This document shows positions 46,959 to 58,046 of a stretch of DNA of 64,000 bases, one piece after another (position 1 is the stretch's first letter; every line of letters begins with the position of its first letter). Source of the stretch: Kalmusia sp. IMI 367209. Lineage: Eukaryota > Ascomycota > Dothideomycetes > Pleosporales > Didymosphaeriaceae. The notes under the pieces are model-generated. The model worked only from the letters and a program-made list of their open reading frames with translations, was not told where the DNA came from and ran no database searches. The DNA is taken from the NCBI GenBank assembly GCA_027946365.1, contig JAPEUQ010000001.1, positions 310,001 to 374,000 on the forward strand, written 5' to 3'. A program made the position numbers and the translations under genes.

Positions 46959-48281
46959 CTACTTCGTCTTAGCGACCTCCCTCTTCTTCGCTTCCATCTT
47001 CGCCTTCTTCTCCACCCGCTGATACCACGCCTCGGCGCCAATCCCGCCAAACACCAGCCCCACCCCAGCCCACTGCATGTGCGTCACCTGGTGCCCGAAA
47101 AGCACTACGCTCATCAGCATCGTCAGCATCTTCCTCGTCACCGTGACCGTGACAAGCAGCAAGCTCGAGAAGTGCGCGAGCGTGTGGAAGATGAAGACCT
47201 GGCCGATGGCGCCGCACGCCGCGAATGCGAGCACGTCCCACCCGACGGTCGGGTATGTCGTCACGAAGTTCAACGCTTCGGCGAGTTCGCCGGCGCCCGT
47301 GGGGGAGAGGCCGATGTAGGAGGCGAAGGGGAGGGTGGCGAGGTAGGGGCTCGCGAAGAGGTAGGATGTCGTGAGGAGGGTGGACATGATGTTTTGCGCG
47401 CACATCATCTGCGGGCCGGTGAAGCCCTTGAATGAGCTGAAGATCTGGTCTTGTACCGTGTTCGTCAGGCCATCAAATAGCAAGTTAATGCTCAGGAGGA
47501 ACAGGCCGAGAGCTTTGCTTGCGTCTGCGCTGACGCCTTTCTTTGCAGCCTTCTTGGCAGTGGATGGGTTGTAGAGCGTGAACATGGCAACTCCGAGGGT
47601 GACGCAGAGCACGACGAGGTATTTGTAGAAGGGATACCGCTTCTGAAAAATGGTAATGTGGAGGAACATAACGGGGAGGAGTTTGCAGCTTTTAGCGAGG
47701 ATGAAGGTTACGTAGTCGATATGCTTTAAGCTGGCGTATCCGAAGGGTGACGCGAGCGAGGAGGTAATGGCGATGAGCAAGAGGGGAAAGAGGATTTGTT
47801 TTGAAGGGAAGACGGGCGGGACTCTTCGAGCGCCTGTTTTCGCATCGCGTGGTGAGGAAGCGAAGAGGTAGATGGCGCCGGTGCATGCTGCGAAGGCGGA
47901 TTGGACCGTGTTAAGGAAGATGGAGTATGTGAAGCGTGAGTGCTTTGGTCCGTATGTCGTTGTCGTTATCCTCTCTTGTAGATATGCCCAGCTCAAGCTG
48001 CATCGGCGCGTCAGCTATCGTTCTCAATGCAGACTTTCTTTCGACATGCGAACTTACAAGCTCGCATAAATGCCACCCACGCAGATGGCCAATGCTAATA
48101 ATCCCGCCTCCCTCTGCTCCTTAGGATCCCGCGCCGCTGACTCTGCCACCTCTTCCAGCCGCTTCTCTATCCTTCCCGTAACGCTCGGTCGTCGGCGCAT
48201 TGAGCCATTGGCATTGCCATTCTGCGCATATGTTTCGGATGGTGTGCGCTTGACAGGCGTTGCCTGTTTCGTTCGCGCCAT
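46959..48281 (-). CDS. HUT1: UDP-galactose transporter homologue HUT1 (SLC35B1-like)
   Basis: Predicted 420-residue ER nucleotide-sugar transporter of the drug/metabolite superfamily. Two exons (intron 48056/48057-47998, about 60 bp) join GGIYAS to FLSWAYLQERITTTTYG, which restores the HUT1 signature. A basic 60-residue head (ARTKQATPVKRTPSETYAQ) precedes about ten membrane helices, e.g. FPLLLIAITSSLASPFGYAS, YVTFILAKSCKLLPVMFLH, FAACGAIGQVFIFHTLAHFS and LLLVTVTVTRKMLTMLMS. KHIDYVTFILAKSCK, GLTNTVQDQIF and FTGPQMMCAQN are characteristic. The C-terminus is lysine-rich (KREVAKTK), compatible with ER retrieval. Yeast and animal members act in ER nucleotide or UDP-sugar exchange and protein folding. 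Start is the ATG before ARTKQATP; the upstream frame lacks ATG. Confidence 0.92.
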
Positions 48282-49343
48282 GTCACGGTCTGTGAATTTG
48301 GCAAGCTTCGAGGTGTTGGTTCCTCCGCAGTCGGAGCTGGTCACTGCAGTGGATAGTGTCCAGTCCACTGGAATCTAAGTGCGAAGAGTATGGCTAGCCG
48401 CGAGAGGACGAAGAGATCAAAGGAACGTGAAGACAGAGGCAGGGAAGCGCCAGCTTATATGACTTTCGGAGATATCAAAAAGTTAAAGGTGGCATCAAGC
48501 TCCAACGGAGACTAAGCCGCGGCCCGCACAGACCCCACTTCAGCCTCAAACGCTCGGAAATCGGAATTGCGTTCCGATTTATGACACACTGCACAAGCGC
48601 TGTACATTGTGGGATGAGCTTAGAGACTGCTTGTCTATATGATTAGAACAAAGGGTGGGTGGCTCGAATAACCAGTATAAGTGGCTGAGGACAGGGGGGG
48701 CAGAGTCGGAAACGATAAGATAAGAGTGTCGAGTGTCATTCTCAATTGCTAGTCTACACTCGATTACAAACAGATTCGTCTGCCAGCTGTAGCAACGTTC
48801 TCACGTCCCGCTGCGAGACGAGGAGATGGATGATAGATGATATCGGAAAGAAGAGTGAGGACCTGACGGTCGAGAGACACTCTCATAGCTATAGGAGGTG
48901 TTGAGGGAGAGTAGGATAGTAGTCAGGGTTCGGATAGGGAGAGTAAGGAGCAATGTCGTGTCCTTTGCAGGAGTGCAACTGTCTTCGCCACGCCTTCAAC
49001 CAAAGAAAACCTGCCCCGACACAGACCGTCGCAAGCAGTGGTGGATATCATCCATAAGTCATCAAATCGTGACTGGCCCGCTCAATTTGCACTCAAGTCT
49101 CGAATTAGAAAGAAAATAATGCCCCGGTCATGGTATCCATCAGAGGTAAAAAGGGGGCAGACAGAATGAAAATAAGCAAAGCCTTGCTTTTGGGTCCGTT
49201 TTGGGCGGTGCATGCCACAGGGTGCCAATCAGACGATGATGGCGACGAATACAAAGGTCTTAGTGTGCTCAGGAAGCGGTCAACGCGCCTTCATCCTTCA
49301 TCCGCCGAGTCAAGGTCCAATTGTAGCAACATGCGTGCGACAT
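48282..49343. other. Intergenic region between HUT1-like and KH-protein genes
   Basis: About 1.06 kb with the HUT1-like promoter at the left and the KH-protein 3' flank at the right. Open frames are short and unsupported. Confidence 0.5.
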
Positions 49344-50494
49344 CTATTCGGCAGCCTGGCTGCGTCGCATCTTCTCCGCCTCCAAATTCTCGTACAAGAG
49401 GTAGAGCGCCTTCTCGTTGGCGCTCGCACTGCCCGTAATCGTAAACATGCGCTCGCCCGTCTCGTCATGGGGAGCCTTCGCGATCGAGATGCGCGCGCCG
49501 GAGCTCTTGCGGATCTCGCTGATCTTGCTGCCGCCGCGACCAATGATGCAGCCCACCATGTCCGAAGGGATGCTGATGTTCTGCGTCTGCATCTCTTCGC
49601 CATCTTCAGTATGTGTCGGGGGCGGCGGGCGGCTAGCAGCATCGGATCCGGATCGTCGGCTGTAGGTGGGCGGTGAATCGCTGAAGTCGGCGCCATGGCC
49701 GGTACGATTATACGAGCGTCCGCCGCCGCCGCCGCCGACGCCGCCGTTGGACAGTGGGCCAACACCAGGCTGGACCCTGACGGCAGGGTTGTAGAGCACG
49801 GTGCCGTAGCCGCGCTCGTGGTCGTCAATCAAGCACTTGCCAATCTCCCACACAGCCTTCTCGATGCCTAGCGGGGATCCCTGGACTTCGACAATGCGCT
49901 CGGTGGACTGGGGAAGCATCTCCTTCTGCGCCACCATGCGCACACCCGAGGCATCCTGAATTTGTTTGATCTTGAGACCTTGACGACCAATGATGGTGCC
50001 CATCTGGTTGTGAGAGATGAGGAGACGGATCGCTACGGGAGTTAGCCAAGCTCGGGTTATGCATCGCACACGGGGAGAGAATGCGACGCGTTGGGCTACC
50101 TACGATGGGTGCCATCGCTGCGAATCAGACCGCCCATGCCCATCTGGGGCGCTCCTTCGAGTAGGCCTTTTGCGACCAGGCCGTATGCCTTGGAGATGCC
50201 AGACAGCGGACCGGTGACGGACAGAACGCGGTCATGGACGCCCTGGACCACCTTGCTCACGCCGGCGCGCACGCCCGTTTCGTCGCGCAAGTCGGCCACG
50301 TTCTTGCCAGCCTTCCCTATGATGACTCCGGCTTCCTTGGATGAGACAATGGCGCGAAGGGTGAGCTGCGACTCAGCATACTCTTCCTCAGTCCGGGGTT
50401 GAACATCGCCGTCCTCGTTGACGCTCAGGCGCTGCAGGGACTCGGCGACCTGGTTGGGGTCCTGGACGGACTGCTGGGACTCCTCTGTGGACAT
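49344..50494 (-). CDS. Triple-KH-domain RNA-binding protein (PCBP/Rnc1-like)
   Basis: Predicted 359-residue RNA-binding protein. Two exons (intron 50103-50033, 71 bp, phase 1) join GGLIRSDGTH to PIRLLISHNQMGTIIG. Three KH domains each have the GxxG loop: KH1 near residues 45-115 (GVIIGKAGKNVADLRDETG), KH2 about 131-200 (MGTIIGRQGLKIKQIQDASG) and KH3 about 270-345 (VGCIIGRGGSKISEIRKSSG). The KH2-KH3 linker is Gly/Ser-rich (NGGVGGGGGGRSYNRTG). Relatives such as fission-yeast Rnc1 and animal poly(C)-binding proteins stabilise or regulate mRNAs. No membrane or targeting signal. ATG at 50494 starts STEESQQSVQ and is well placed. The region upstream is pyrimidine/purine-skewed and may hold a leader intron. 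Confidence 0.93.
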
Positions 50495-51361
50495 GTTGTA
50501 AGGATGGCTGCGGCAGCGTCAGTGACGTCTGACGTCGATGCGCGTAACGGGGACAACAGCGCGACACTTACCGGAGGGCGAGTCGGCGGGGAGGGGATGG
50601 AGAGGTGAGGGCGGGAGGCGCGTGTATGGGCGCTGCTCTGCTAATGTCGCGCGTGCAGTGGTTAGTCGAATGTTTGATGTTGCTGCTGGGATTGTCGGGG
50701 CGCCGAGCAGCTACTCACAGATGACGGCGGAAGTGGCGGGGAGAGGTGGTCGGTGCGGATCGACACACAGAGGTGAGGCGTGGGCGTGGGCGTGGGAAGA
50801 GGGCCACACGGGCAAGGTACGGGGAGAAGGGTGGGTCGCAGAGAGGGCGGAGGGGAGGGCGGTGGGGAGGAGAACGAGGAGCGGAGAGCAAGGTACGTTT
50901 AAGGTGGAGGTGACGAAGGCTGCAGGCGGACAAGAGAATATTGCGGCGCCTGTCCTGCTTGCTGCTGCTAGCTCTTAGCGAGACGGGCGGGCCTTGCCGT
51001 ATCGACTGAGGAATGCAGCAGCTGTGGGCAGCCAGCCACGGACAATGCGCAATGGCAATGGCAATGGATGCGACGACGCCATGGTGGGCAGGCGCACGCG
51101 CGAGCAAGCTTCGCTGCAGGCACACACGCACACAGACACAGACACACACTACGCACACGCACGCATACACCAAAGCTCCAGCTCGACGCGTGCCTTCGCC
51201 CAAACGGCCCCCGCACTGGCCACAACGGTCGGTTTGCGGCGACCACGCGCGCGACCGCTCCACGCATCTCGATTCACAGCATCACTCAATTGACCAACTA
51301 CAGCACGCTGCGCTCCTCTGCTGCCGTACACATCCGCCATAGGCCCCTCTCTCTCGCCACC
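50495..51361. other. GC-rich region between KH-protein and alcohol dehydrogenase genes
   Basis: Holds the KH-gene promoter and leader and the 3' flank of the dehydrogenase gene. Long overlapping open frames on both strands arise from its GC-rich, low-complexity nature and include no domain. A CA-rich tract is described separately. Confidence 0.5.
51121..51170. repeat. Imperfect CA-rich simple repeat
   Basis: About 50 bases of CA/CG/GACA units, TG-rich on the minus strand, upstream of the KH-protein gene. Low-complexity; possible length polymorphism. Confidence 0.85.
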
Positions 51362-52655
51362 TCACTGTTGCGCCTCAAACACCACCTTCTGCGCCTGCAT
51401 CTTGTCGAACAGGTCGTAGCCCTCGACGGCTTGCGACAGCGGCATGATCTTGTCCGCCATGAATCTACGCCGTGCGTTAGCCAACATCCTCGGCGAACCA
51501 GCCTTGTATGGACTGACCCGAGCTTGTCCTGGTGCCTCTTCAACGACTCGAGCGCCTGCGGGAACACGCTGCGCACCGGGCATCTGCCCATCTGGACACG
51601 TAGATTCTTGCCGTACGCTTGGTTCCCCGACCTGCGAGGAGGTCAGTATATACGAGGTGCACACGTCTTGTACGCTTTCGGGGTTCCTCACCATGGTATC
51701 TCCCCATTGTGAACGCCCACGCTAGAGATGACCCCCCACGGTCTCAGAAGCTCGAAGCCCATCTTAAGCGCCGGCGAGAGGCCCACCACTTCCACCACGA
51801 CGTCTGCACCCCTTCCCTCCGTGAGCTCCTTGACCCGCTTGTCCAAGCCCTCCCTGTCCGTCTGGAAGTTCCACGGCTCGGCTCCTAGCGACTTTGCGAG
51901 GTCCAATCGTGACTGAATCGAGTCAACGGCCAGTATGTGCTTCGGCTTGTAGTCGACGAGGTTGACGAGCGCGCAGAGAGCTACAGGTCCACAGCCTATC
52001 AAGACCACAGTGCTATTTGCGATCTCTTCCTTGGCTGTCTCTTTGAATGCGTTATGCGCGGCGAACCAGCCCGTGGGGAAGATGTCTGCCATGAGCACCA
52101 AGGCTTCATCTCTGATGCCGTCCGGCGCCTTCACGGCCGTGCTATCGGCTAGAGGGATGCGCGCGTATTCTGCTTGGCCTCCGTCCAAAGTAACGGAGCC
52201 GAAGAGCTGCCCTTTGGTGCAACGGGACGAGAAACCGCGCGTGCAGTAGAAGCATTCTCCACAGGACACGGTAAAAGGGGTAACGACGCGGTCGCCCTTT
52301 TTGAACGTCTTGACTTCCGAGCCCACCTCTTCCACGTGGCCCGTGAATTCGTGGCCCATGATGAAGTCAGTGCCTGACGGCTGATGTCCCCGGAAAACGT
52401 GCAGCTCGCTGCGCATACATTAGATCATGGCAGCTGGGAGAGCTGGGAGAGCTGAAAATATCGGATGGCTCGTACCTGCCGCATAGTGCAGTCTTGAAAG
52501 CAGTTAGCGAAGCCCAGACATTGATACAGTCAACGCACCTTGTCTACTCTGACGATGATATCTGTAGGGTCCTTCAATTTAGGTATGGGGCGGTCTTCAA
52601 TCGCAACCTTGTAAGGCCCCTTGAAGACCACTGCTTTCATTGTATCTTTGGCCAT
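51362..52655 (-). CDS. Zinc-dependent medium-chain alcohol dehydrogenase
   Basis: Predicted 355-residue NAD(P)-dependent dehydrogenase of the MDR family. Five exons with introns 52538-52493, 52475-52409, 51691-51632 and 51517-51465; exon 2 is only 17 nt and encodes TALCGS with its neighbours. Splicing gives DPTDIIVRVDKTALCGSELH, so the catalytic zinc Cys is restored, followed by HVFRGHQPSGTDFIMGHEFTG with the His-Glu pair. The structural zinc loop is SCGECFYCTRGFSSRC. The Rossmann fold has VVLIGCGPVALCALVNL and HILAVDSIQSRLDLAKSLGA. The C-terminal exons give LRVQMGRCPVRSVFPQALES and DKIMPLSQAVEGYDLFDKMQ, typical for the family. Probable cytosolic oxidoreductase for a primary or secondary alcohol or aldehyde; substrate unknown. 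The start ATG (AKDTMKAVVFKGP) is followed by a second in-frame ATG (KAVVFKGP). Confidence 0.92.
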
Positions 52656-53171
52656 TCTCAGGTTGTGAGCTGAGCCGAACTTTTTTTTAAAATGCACGTC
52701 CAAAAGCCAGGTTCGATGAGAACAATGTCCTATCTGGTTGGGAGGGGGTGTTTCCGAGAAAATTTCATTGATTTAGGCTTCGAGCATCAGGTGAGGTCGT
52801 CATCGCAAAGCTTGTGCTCCACCCCGCCGAGAGGTAAAGGCGGGGTAGACGCGCACCTCACGGGAGCAAGCAAGCTGCCAGTGAAAACCTTCCATCATGT
52901 TTCCTGCTATGTAAGCTACCAAAGGGGCTGTACATCGGCAGAGGCCCTCAGGTACCAAAAGTAAGAAAAGTGTATGACATGCCTACGTACCGAAGCAGTC
53001 GTCCCAATGCCTTGCCTTTCGCGCCCAATGCCCAAGTTGTACGCCCAAACATGCATACCATACCATGACCTAATATAACCTAATCCTTGTCCCATACCCA
53101 ATAACTCCTCTTAAATGCATGTTGGGAAGGAGAGGAGTTGCCGCTTCGCGTCTTGCCGAGTTGGCCGCCGG
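52656..53171. other. Intergenic region between dehydrogenase and Yippee genes
   Basis: About 0.5 kb containing the dehydrogenase promoter and the Yippee 3' flank. No coding signal. Confidence 0.5.
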
Positions 53172-53560
53172 TCATGATACCGAGCACAACAGCTCTGCCT
53201 CGAGGATGAACTTTCCCTCCTTGTACTTTTCGCTGGACTCATAGGCCTTGTCGTACTTCCAGCCCACCGTATCTTTGCACTGTCGGCAGTGTATGTCGCG
53301 CACGATGTGGCGGCCGGTGGTCATGTTGCGTTCGCTCGCTTCCGACTCGGTAACGTTGACGACTTGGTCGAAGAGGTATGCTTTGCCGTGCTGGCCGCGG
53401 AAATTCTGAAACCACTCTTAGTTCTATGCCCAGTCAGGGTAAATGGCAGAAGTGAGCGTACTCTGCTAAGGATGTCGTCGTGGTTGGCGAGGTGCGTCTT
53501 GCAGGTCCTGCAGCCGTAGATGCGACCTCCGCTCAGATATACGTTGTACGTCAGGCCCAT
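53172..53560 (-). CDS. Yippee-family zinc-binding protein
   Basis: Predicted 110-residue small protein. Two exons (intron 53461-53406, 56 bp, phase 0) join DDILSR to NFRGQHGKAYLFDQVVNV. The family zinc ligands are Cys17, Cys20, Cys73 and Cys76 (CRTCKTHL and CRQCKDTVGWKY), with exactly the C-x2-C-x52-C-x2-C spacing of Yippee proteins. Signature segments GKAYLFDQVVNV, GRHIVRDIHC and GWKYDKAYE are present. Length fits the family (about 100-120). Yippee proteins are conserved from fungi to animals; some are CTLH/GID-linked or mitotic, but the fungal role is not established. The start is the ATG before GLTYNVYLS. No signal or membrane segment. Confidence 0.94.
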
Positions 53561-55199
53561 GGTGAAACTGGGCGTTGCAGACTGAGGACAGAGTGGTGGT
53601 TTCCACGCTACCGGCGGCCGCAGCGAGCAAGACACGGTCTAGATACTGTGGAGGCCCCGCTGCGGACCCGGGTCACGGAAGGTTGGCCGATGGGAGAATC
53701 AAAGTATTGCCACACGCCACGGAATAACGGTAGCGAGAGGGAGAGTTGGTGAGAGACGGCAGGTTGCTATGCGAAATGTTGGACTCCCGTCACTGTCAAT
53801 GGCTCGGAGCACCTGTGACCTTGTTGGGTGCTGCACTTGCCCTTGTGACCAAGGCTTGGAAAGGTGGCAGCTTGTTGTGGATCGTATTGTCTTGACTTAG
53901 GTTATTAAAGGACCTTTCGCGCAAGTGTTTGGGTTGTCTTAGCAGGTGTGAGGGAGGCGTGAAGCTGCAAGAAGCTGCAGGGAGCTGTGAGGTGGGGAGC
54001 TTTGGGTGGACGGAGCTAGCACGTGGCGATAAGATAATGGGAAGAGCCGGGTCAGGGGAGGCGGTCTTGACCACCGTGACCATTCCGTCTCAAAGCTACA
54101 CAGATGAAAGGAAAACAGCTTAAATTTTGTAGCTTGCTTGCGCCATGGTCCAGAGTTTGACGCAAACGAATATGGATTGACTACGATCAAAGAGCGATAG
54201 GACACCCGAGGCTTGGCACGTCGGGATACCGATCTCACCACGTGAACCCAGAATACTCATCGTCCGAACGAGGGGTCATCAAGATGGTGCCGTTGAATCT
54301 GCTCATGGTCAAGTAGAGTGCCGCTAGATTTTAGGTGGCGAACTACAAATGCGCTGGAGAGAACGGTTGAGAGAAAGTTCGCAAGTATTGATGAAGTAAA
54401 TCCTGACAGATCAACTTGGAAACCAGGCTTGCGACAGCACGTCAACCAAGTATTACTAATGCTCCAGGGTACTGTTCCGTCTCAAGGGGGGATCATCTCA
54501 TCTCTTCGAATCTCGATGCACACCAGCTTTCGACATGCGTCTACGGTGTTGCCAACGTGTCGTTCTGCTTGCAGAATTCCCAATTGAACGAAAGGGGGAG
54601 GCTGGCGTACATTGGACAACTCATCAAAGGGAGTCGCAGCAACCGCGAAGACAGCGCAGATTGGAGCGAAATAGCCGTTGTTTATGCCGCTGTTGTTGGC
54701 GATGTTTTGGCCCTGCAAGCACCAACCTCCTGTACGCGGATTGGACGAGCGAGACGATCATCTCATCCTATCCTGAATGCGGACGGCGAGATATTCGAGT
54801 GCAAGTGACCTTTGAGTGATGTCTGTATATGAGCTCATGGGATCTGGAGGTTGTGCTGTGAGCAGACTACCACGTTACCATGTTACACACGGCCAACGAC
54901 GCGATCCACGACCGCAATCCAACGATCCGTCCGAGCATCCGATGTTCACAGCGAAGGCTCCCTCCTGGGATTGATATGACGAGCGGCTGCAGTCGACCCC
55001 CCAGCCCCCAGCTGAGCACGCGCCCGCCCGCGCTGCACGTCGACGTTAGCGAGCCCTCGGGCGGCAGAAGGTGCTAGAAGACTCTCAGCATCCCAGTGCC
55101 GTTTTCTGTCGGTCCGCGCCCGCTCTCAACCAAACTTTGCCTTGCAGTGAGCTAAAATTTGTTACACCGGGCCTTCTAATCTTCGTTCGCTCGCCTCTC
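53561..55199. other. Divergent region between Yippee and DnaJ/TPR genes
   Basis: About 1.6 kb between genes pointing apart. Several open frames of 80-130 codons on the plus strand around 54.4-54.8 kb lack domain features. Promoters of both genes are expected here. Confidence 0.5.
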
Positions 55200-57323
55200 A
55201 TGGTGCTTCCCTCCCTCTTTCACAAGTCCTCAAAGAAAGCGAAACACCCCGACACGCCGAAGCTTGCCCCCGGCAGCGCCTCACAAAAAAGTAATCCAGG
55301 CACCCCTCCCTCGTCGCCCGACAAAAAGTCCCACACCCGCGTCAAAGAGCGCGAACGCGAGCGCCGCTCCAGCTCTTACTCGTCCAAGCGCTCGTCCCAA
55401 GTACGACCGCGACTCGCACCCGCTAAACCTCCCGCCCGACGAGCTGCGCAGGCTCTCCTCGTCCGCCATGTCTGCCATGGCTGACCAGCCCACGCCGCAG
55501 CCCATGGATATCGACCGGGAGTTCACAGCCTCGCCCCCGCCATCCAGCCCGGCCGCCGCTCAGGCTCCGGGAGCCTTCCCCAAGTCGAATGGCGACGAGT
55601 CACGACCAGCTCCCCCACCGCACCGATATACGACGAGTCCGCCACCAGAGTCTGCAAAGTATGCAGCGACTCCCGAGGAATCATCGCCGCCTGCACAGCC
55701 CCCCACTATCGATGCGGAGGAGTATAAGGCTGCGGGGAACAAGTTTTTCAAGATCAAGGACTACCCCGCTGCTATCAAGGAATACTCGAAAGGTGCGTTG
55801 TGTTCCTGTCACACGCTGACCAAAGTCGTGTGTTCTGCATGCTACCGGGCTGCATCACCTTGCACAACCTAGAGTCGTAAGCTAACCATACGCAGCCATC
55901 GAAGCCGACCCCAAAAATGCAACCTATTACTCGAATCGTGCCGCTGCCTATATATCCTCGAACCGCTTCGCTGAGGCTTTGGAAGACTGCAAAACTGCGG
56001 ACGAATTGGAGCCTAACAATATGAAGGTTGGACTCCGATTAGGGCGAGTATACACCAGCCTAGGGCGGCCCGACGAGGCAGTCGTGGCATATAACTCAGT
56101 CAATGCCACCGCCAAAGATATGCAGCCTGCGCTCATCATGCAGCGGCATCTGAAGCAGGCGGATGAGACTTTGAAAAACGGCGGCGCTGGGTCCATGGTC
56201 ATCTATGCACTCAACGAGGCCGAGCGAGGGCTGGGCTCCGGTGTGGACAGACCTCGGAAGTGGAACTTGATGCGGGGAGAGGCCCATTTGCGGATGGGTA
56301 ACATCAATGCCTTTGGCGAGGCCCAAAACGTTGCGATGAACCTGTTGCGAAGGAACAACCAGGATCCGGACGCACTGGTACTACGAGGCCGCGCTTTGTA
56401 CGGTCAGGGTGAGAACGAGAAGGCCATCCAACATTTCAAGCAGGCTTTGAACTGCGACCCTGATTTCAAAGACGCTTTGAAGTATCTGCGGATGGTGCAG
56501 AAGCTCGAGCGTACAAAGGAGGAGGGTAACTCAGCCTTTAAGTCAGGTCGGTTCCAGGAGGCTGTAGATACTTACACCAAGGCCTTGGACATTGATCCCT
56601 CCAACAAGAACACGAATTCCAAGATCCTGCAAAATCGTGCCCTCTGCTACACGAGGCTAAAAAAGTGGACATCCGCGATTACTGATTGCGACAAGGCTCT
56701 CGAGTTGGACCCTGGGTACACAAAGGCGAAGAAGACCCGGGCGAAGGCGTTGGGTGAATCAGGCAACTGGGATGAGGCTGTCAAGGAGCTCAAGGCCATA
56801 CACGAGGCCAATCCTTCGGAGCCAGGCATCGCAAAGGAAATCAGGAACGCAGAGCTTGAGCTGAAGAAGAGCAAGCGGAAAGACTACTACAAGATTCTCG
56901 GCGTCGAGAAAGACGCTTCCGATGCCGAGATCAAGAAGGCATACCGCAAGCTGGCCATTGTGCATCATCCCGACAAGAACCCCGATGACGAGACCGCTCA
57001 CCAGAGGTTCCAGGAAATCCAGGAAGCCCACGAAACATTGAGCGACTCACAAAAGCGCGCTCGATATGACTCTGGTGAAGATCTCATCGACCCCTCTGAG
57101 ATGTTCGGCGGCGGCGGTGGTTTCCCCGGCGGTGGCATGGGCGGAGGGGATTGACCCTGAGATTCTCATGCAAATGTTTGGCGGTGGTATGGGTGGCGGC
57201 CGTGGCGGCGGCGGCGGCTTCAGCTTTCAAACTGGCGGCGGTAGCCCATTCGGTGGTATGGGTGGCATGCCCGGAGGCGGAGGTCGGCGGGGCCAGCAGT
57301 TCCAGGGCGGATTCCCCTTCTGA
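55200..57323 (+). CDS. TPR-DnaJ co-chaperone (DNAJC7-like) with two apparent frameshifts
   Basis: Predicted Hsp70 co-chaperone with disordered head, tetratricopeptide repeats and C-terminal J domain. One intron is clear (55793-55895, 103 bp, phase 1) and joins KEYSK to [22 protein letters not shown] units include [60 protein letters not shown] and [20 protein letters not shown]. The J domain ([20 protein letters not shown] ... HHPDKNP) has the HPD motif that stimulates Hsp70. A Gly/Phe/Met-rich tail follows ([17 protein letters not shown], then [17 protein letters not shown]). Two single-base shifts are needed: one near 55398 (CCC run; RSS to [18 protein letters not shown]) and one at 57146-57149 (GGGG run; GMGGG to IDPEILM). 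The ATG at 55468 ([15 protein letters not shown]) would avoid the first but leaves a protein-like upstream frame unexplained. Probably sequence error rather than decay. Confidence 0.85.
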
Positions 57324-58046
57324 GCGTTCACGCTTTCATGCGAGGTCCAAATGTAAGTGTACAGTATGCACGTCCCCTACATGCATTACACATCATTCTG
57401 GAGCAATTCGCGGCTTTTGCTTGAACGGTCTTCGCCGACCCGATTCGGGAATAGGCTCCTTGTTCATAGCGCACCGCAAGATGCACTCCATATTCTTGTT
57501 TTGTTACTCAGTCATGCACGGCGTTGGATAGTATGGAATGGCGCGAGCTATAGCGAAGGCTTGACCACATAGACTGCCAGATCGGCGACTTGACATTTTG
57601 GCTCAGCGGTTGCATCCTTTGGGGTCGATATCGTTCACAGCATTACTGGCGTCAAACTCTATCTTGCGAGGGACATCTAGACGAGATAAATACTTGGCGC
57701 ATGCTAAGATAGGATTGAGCATTAATTCATTCCATGTTCCTCTTTTCATTCTCCTGTCTCATGGTGCAATTGGCGCTGAAGAAACGAAGATGACATAAGC
57801 CGCAGCTGCATCTCGCTGCTCCGTGCATGCTACATTCTATCCCCCCTGTTCTTCGACTGTGATGTGACTTCGTATACTTAGTACCAACGAGCCGATTCTG
57901 CAACATGTTGATAATTAGTGACATGATTACCATGATAGTTACCAGCCGCTTACCTTACTAAGTCGGAGCGCTCCTTAAAGTTACAAGTGCAAAACAGCAC
58001 AATCAGTTCAACCATTCTAATGAATCCTCTCATACTTCGTTTAGCC
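57324..58046. other. Intergenic region between DnaJ/TPR and AIM9-like genes
   Basis: Tandem genes on the plus strand. Contains the 3' flank of the co-chaperone gene and the promoter of the AIM9-like gene. No further coding signal. Confidence 0.5.

Noticed and set aside
50715..51263. Open frame of about 180 codons upstream of the KH gene
   Set aside because: Low-complexity CA/TG and GC-rich DNA opens frames on both strands; no domain or conserved pattern.
54416..54808. Plus-strand 130-codon open frame upstream of the DnaJ gene
   Set aside because: Two frames open over the same stretch and neither shows a domain or splice-linked extension.
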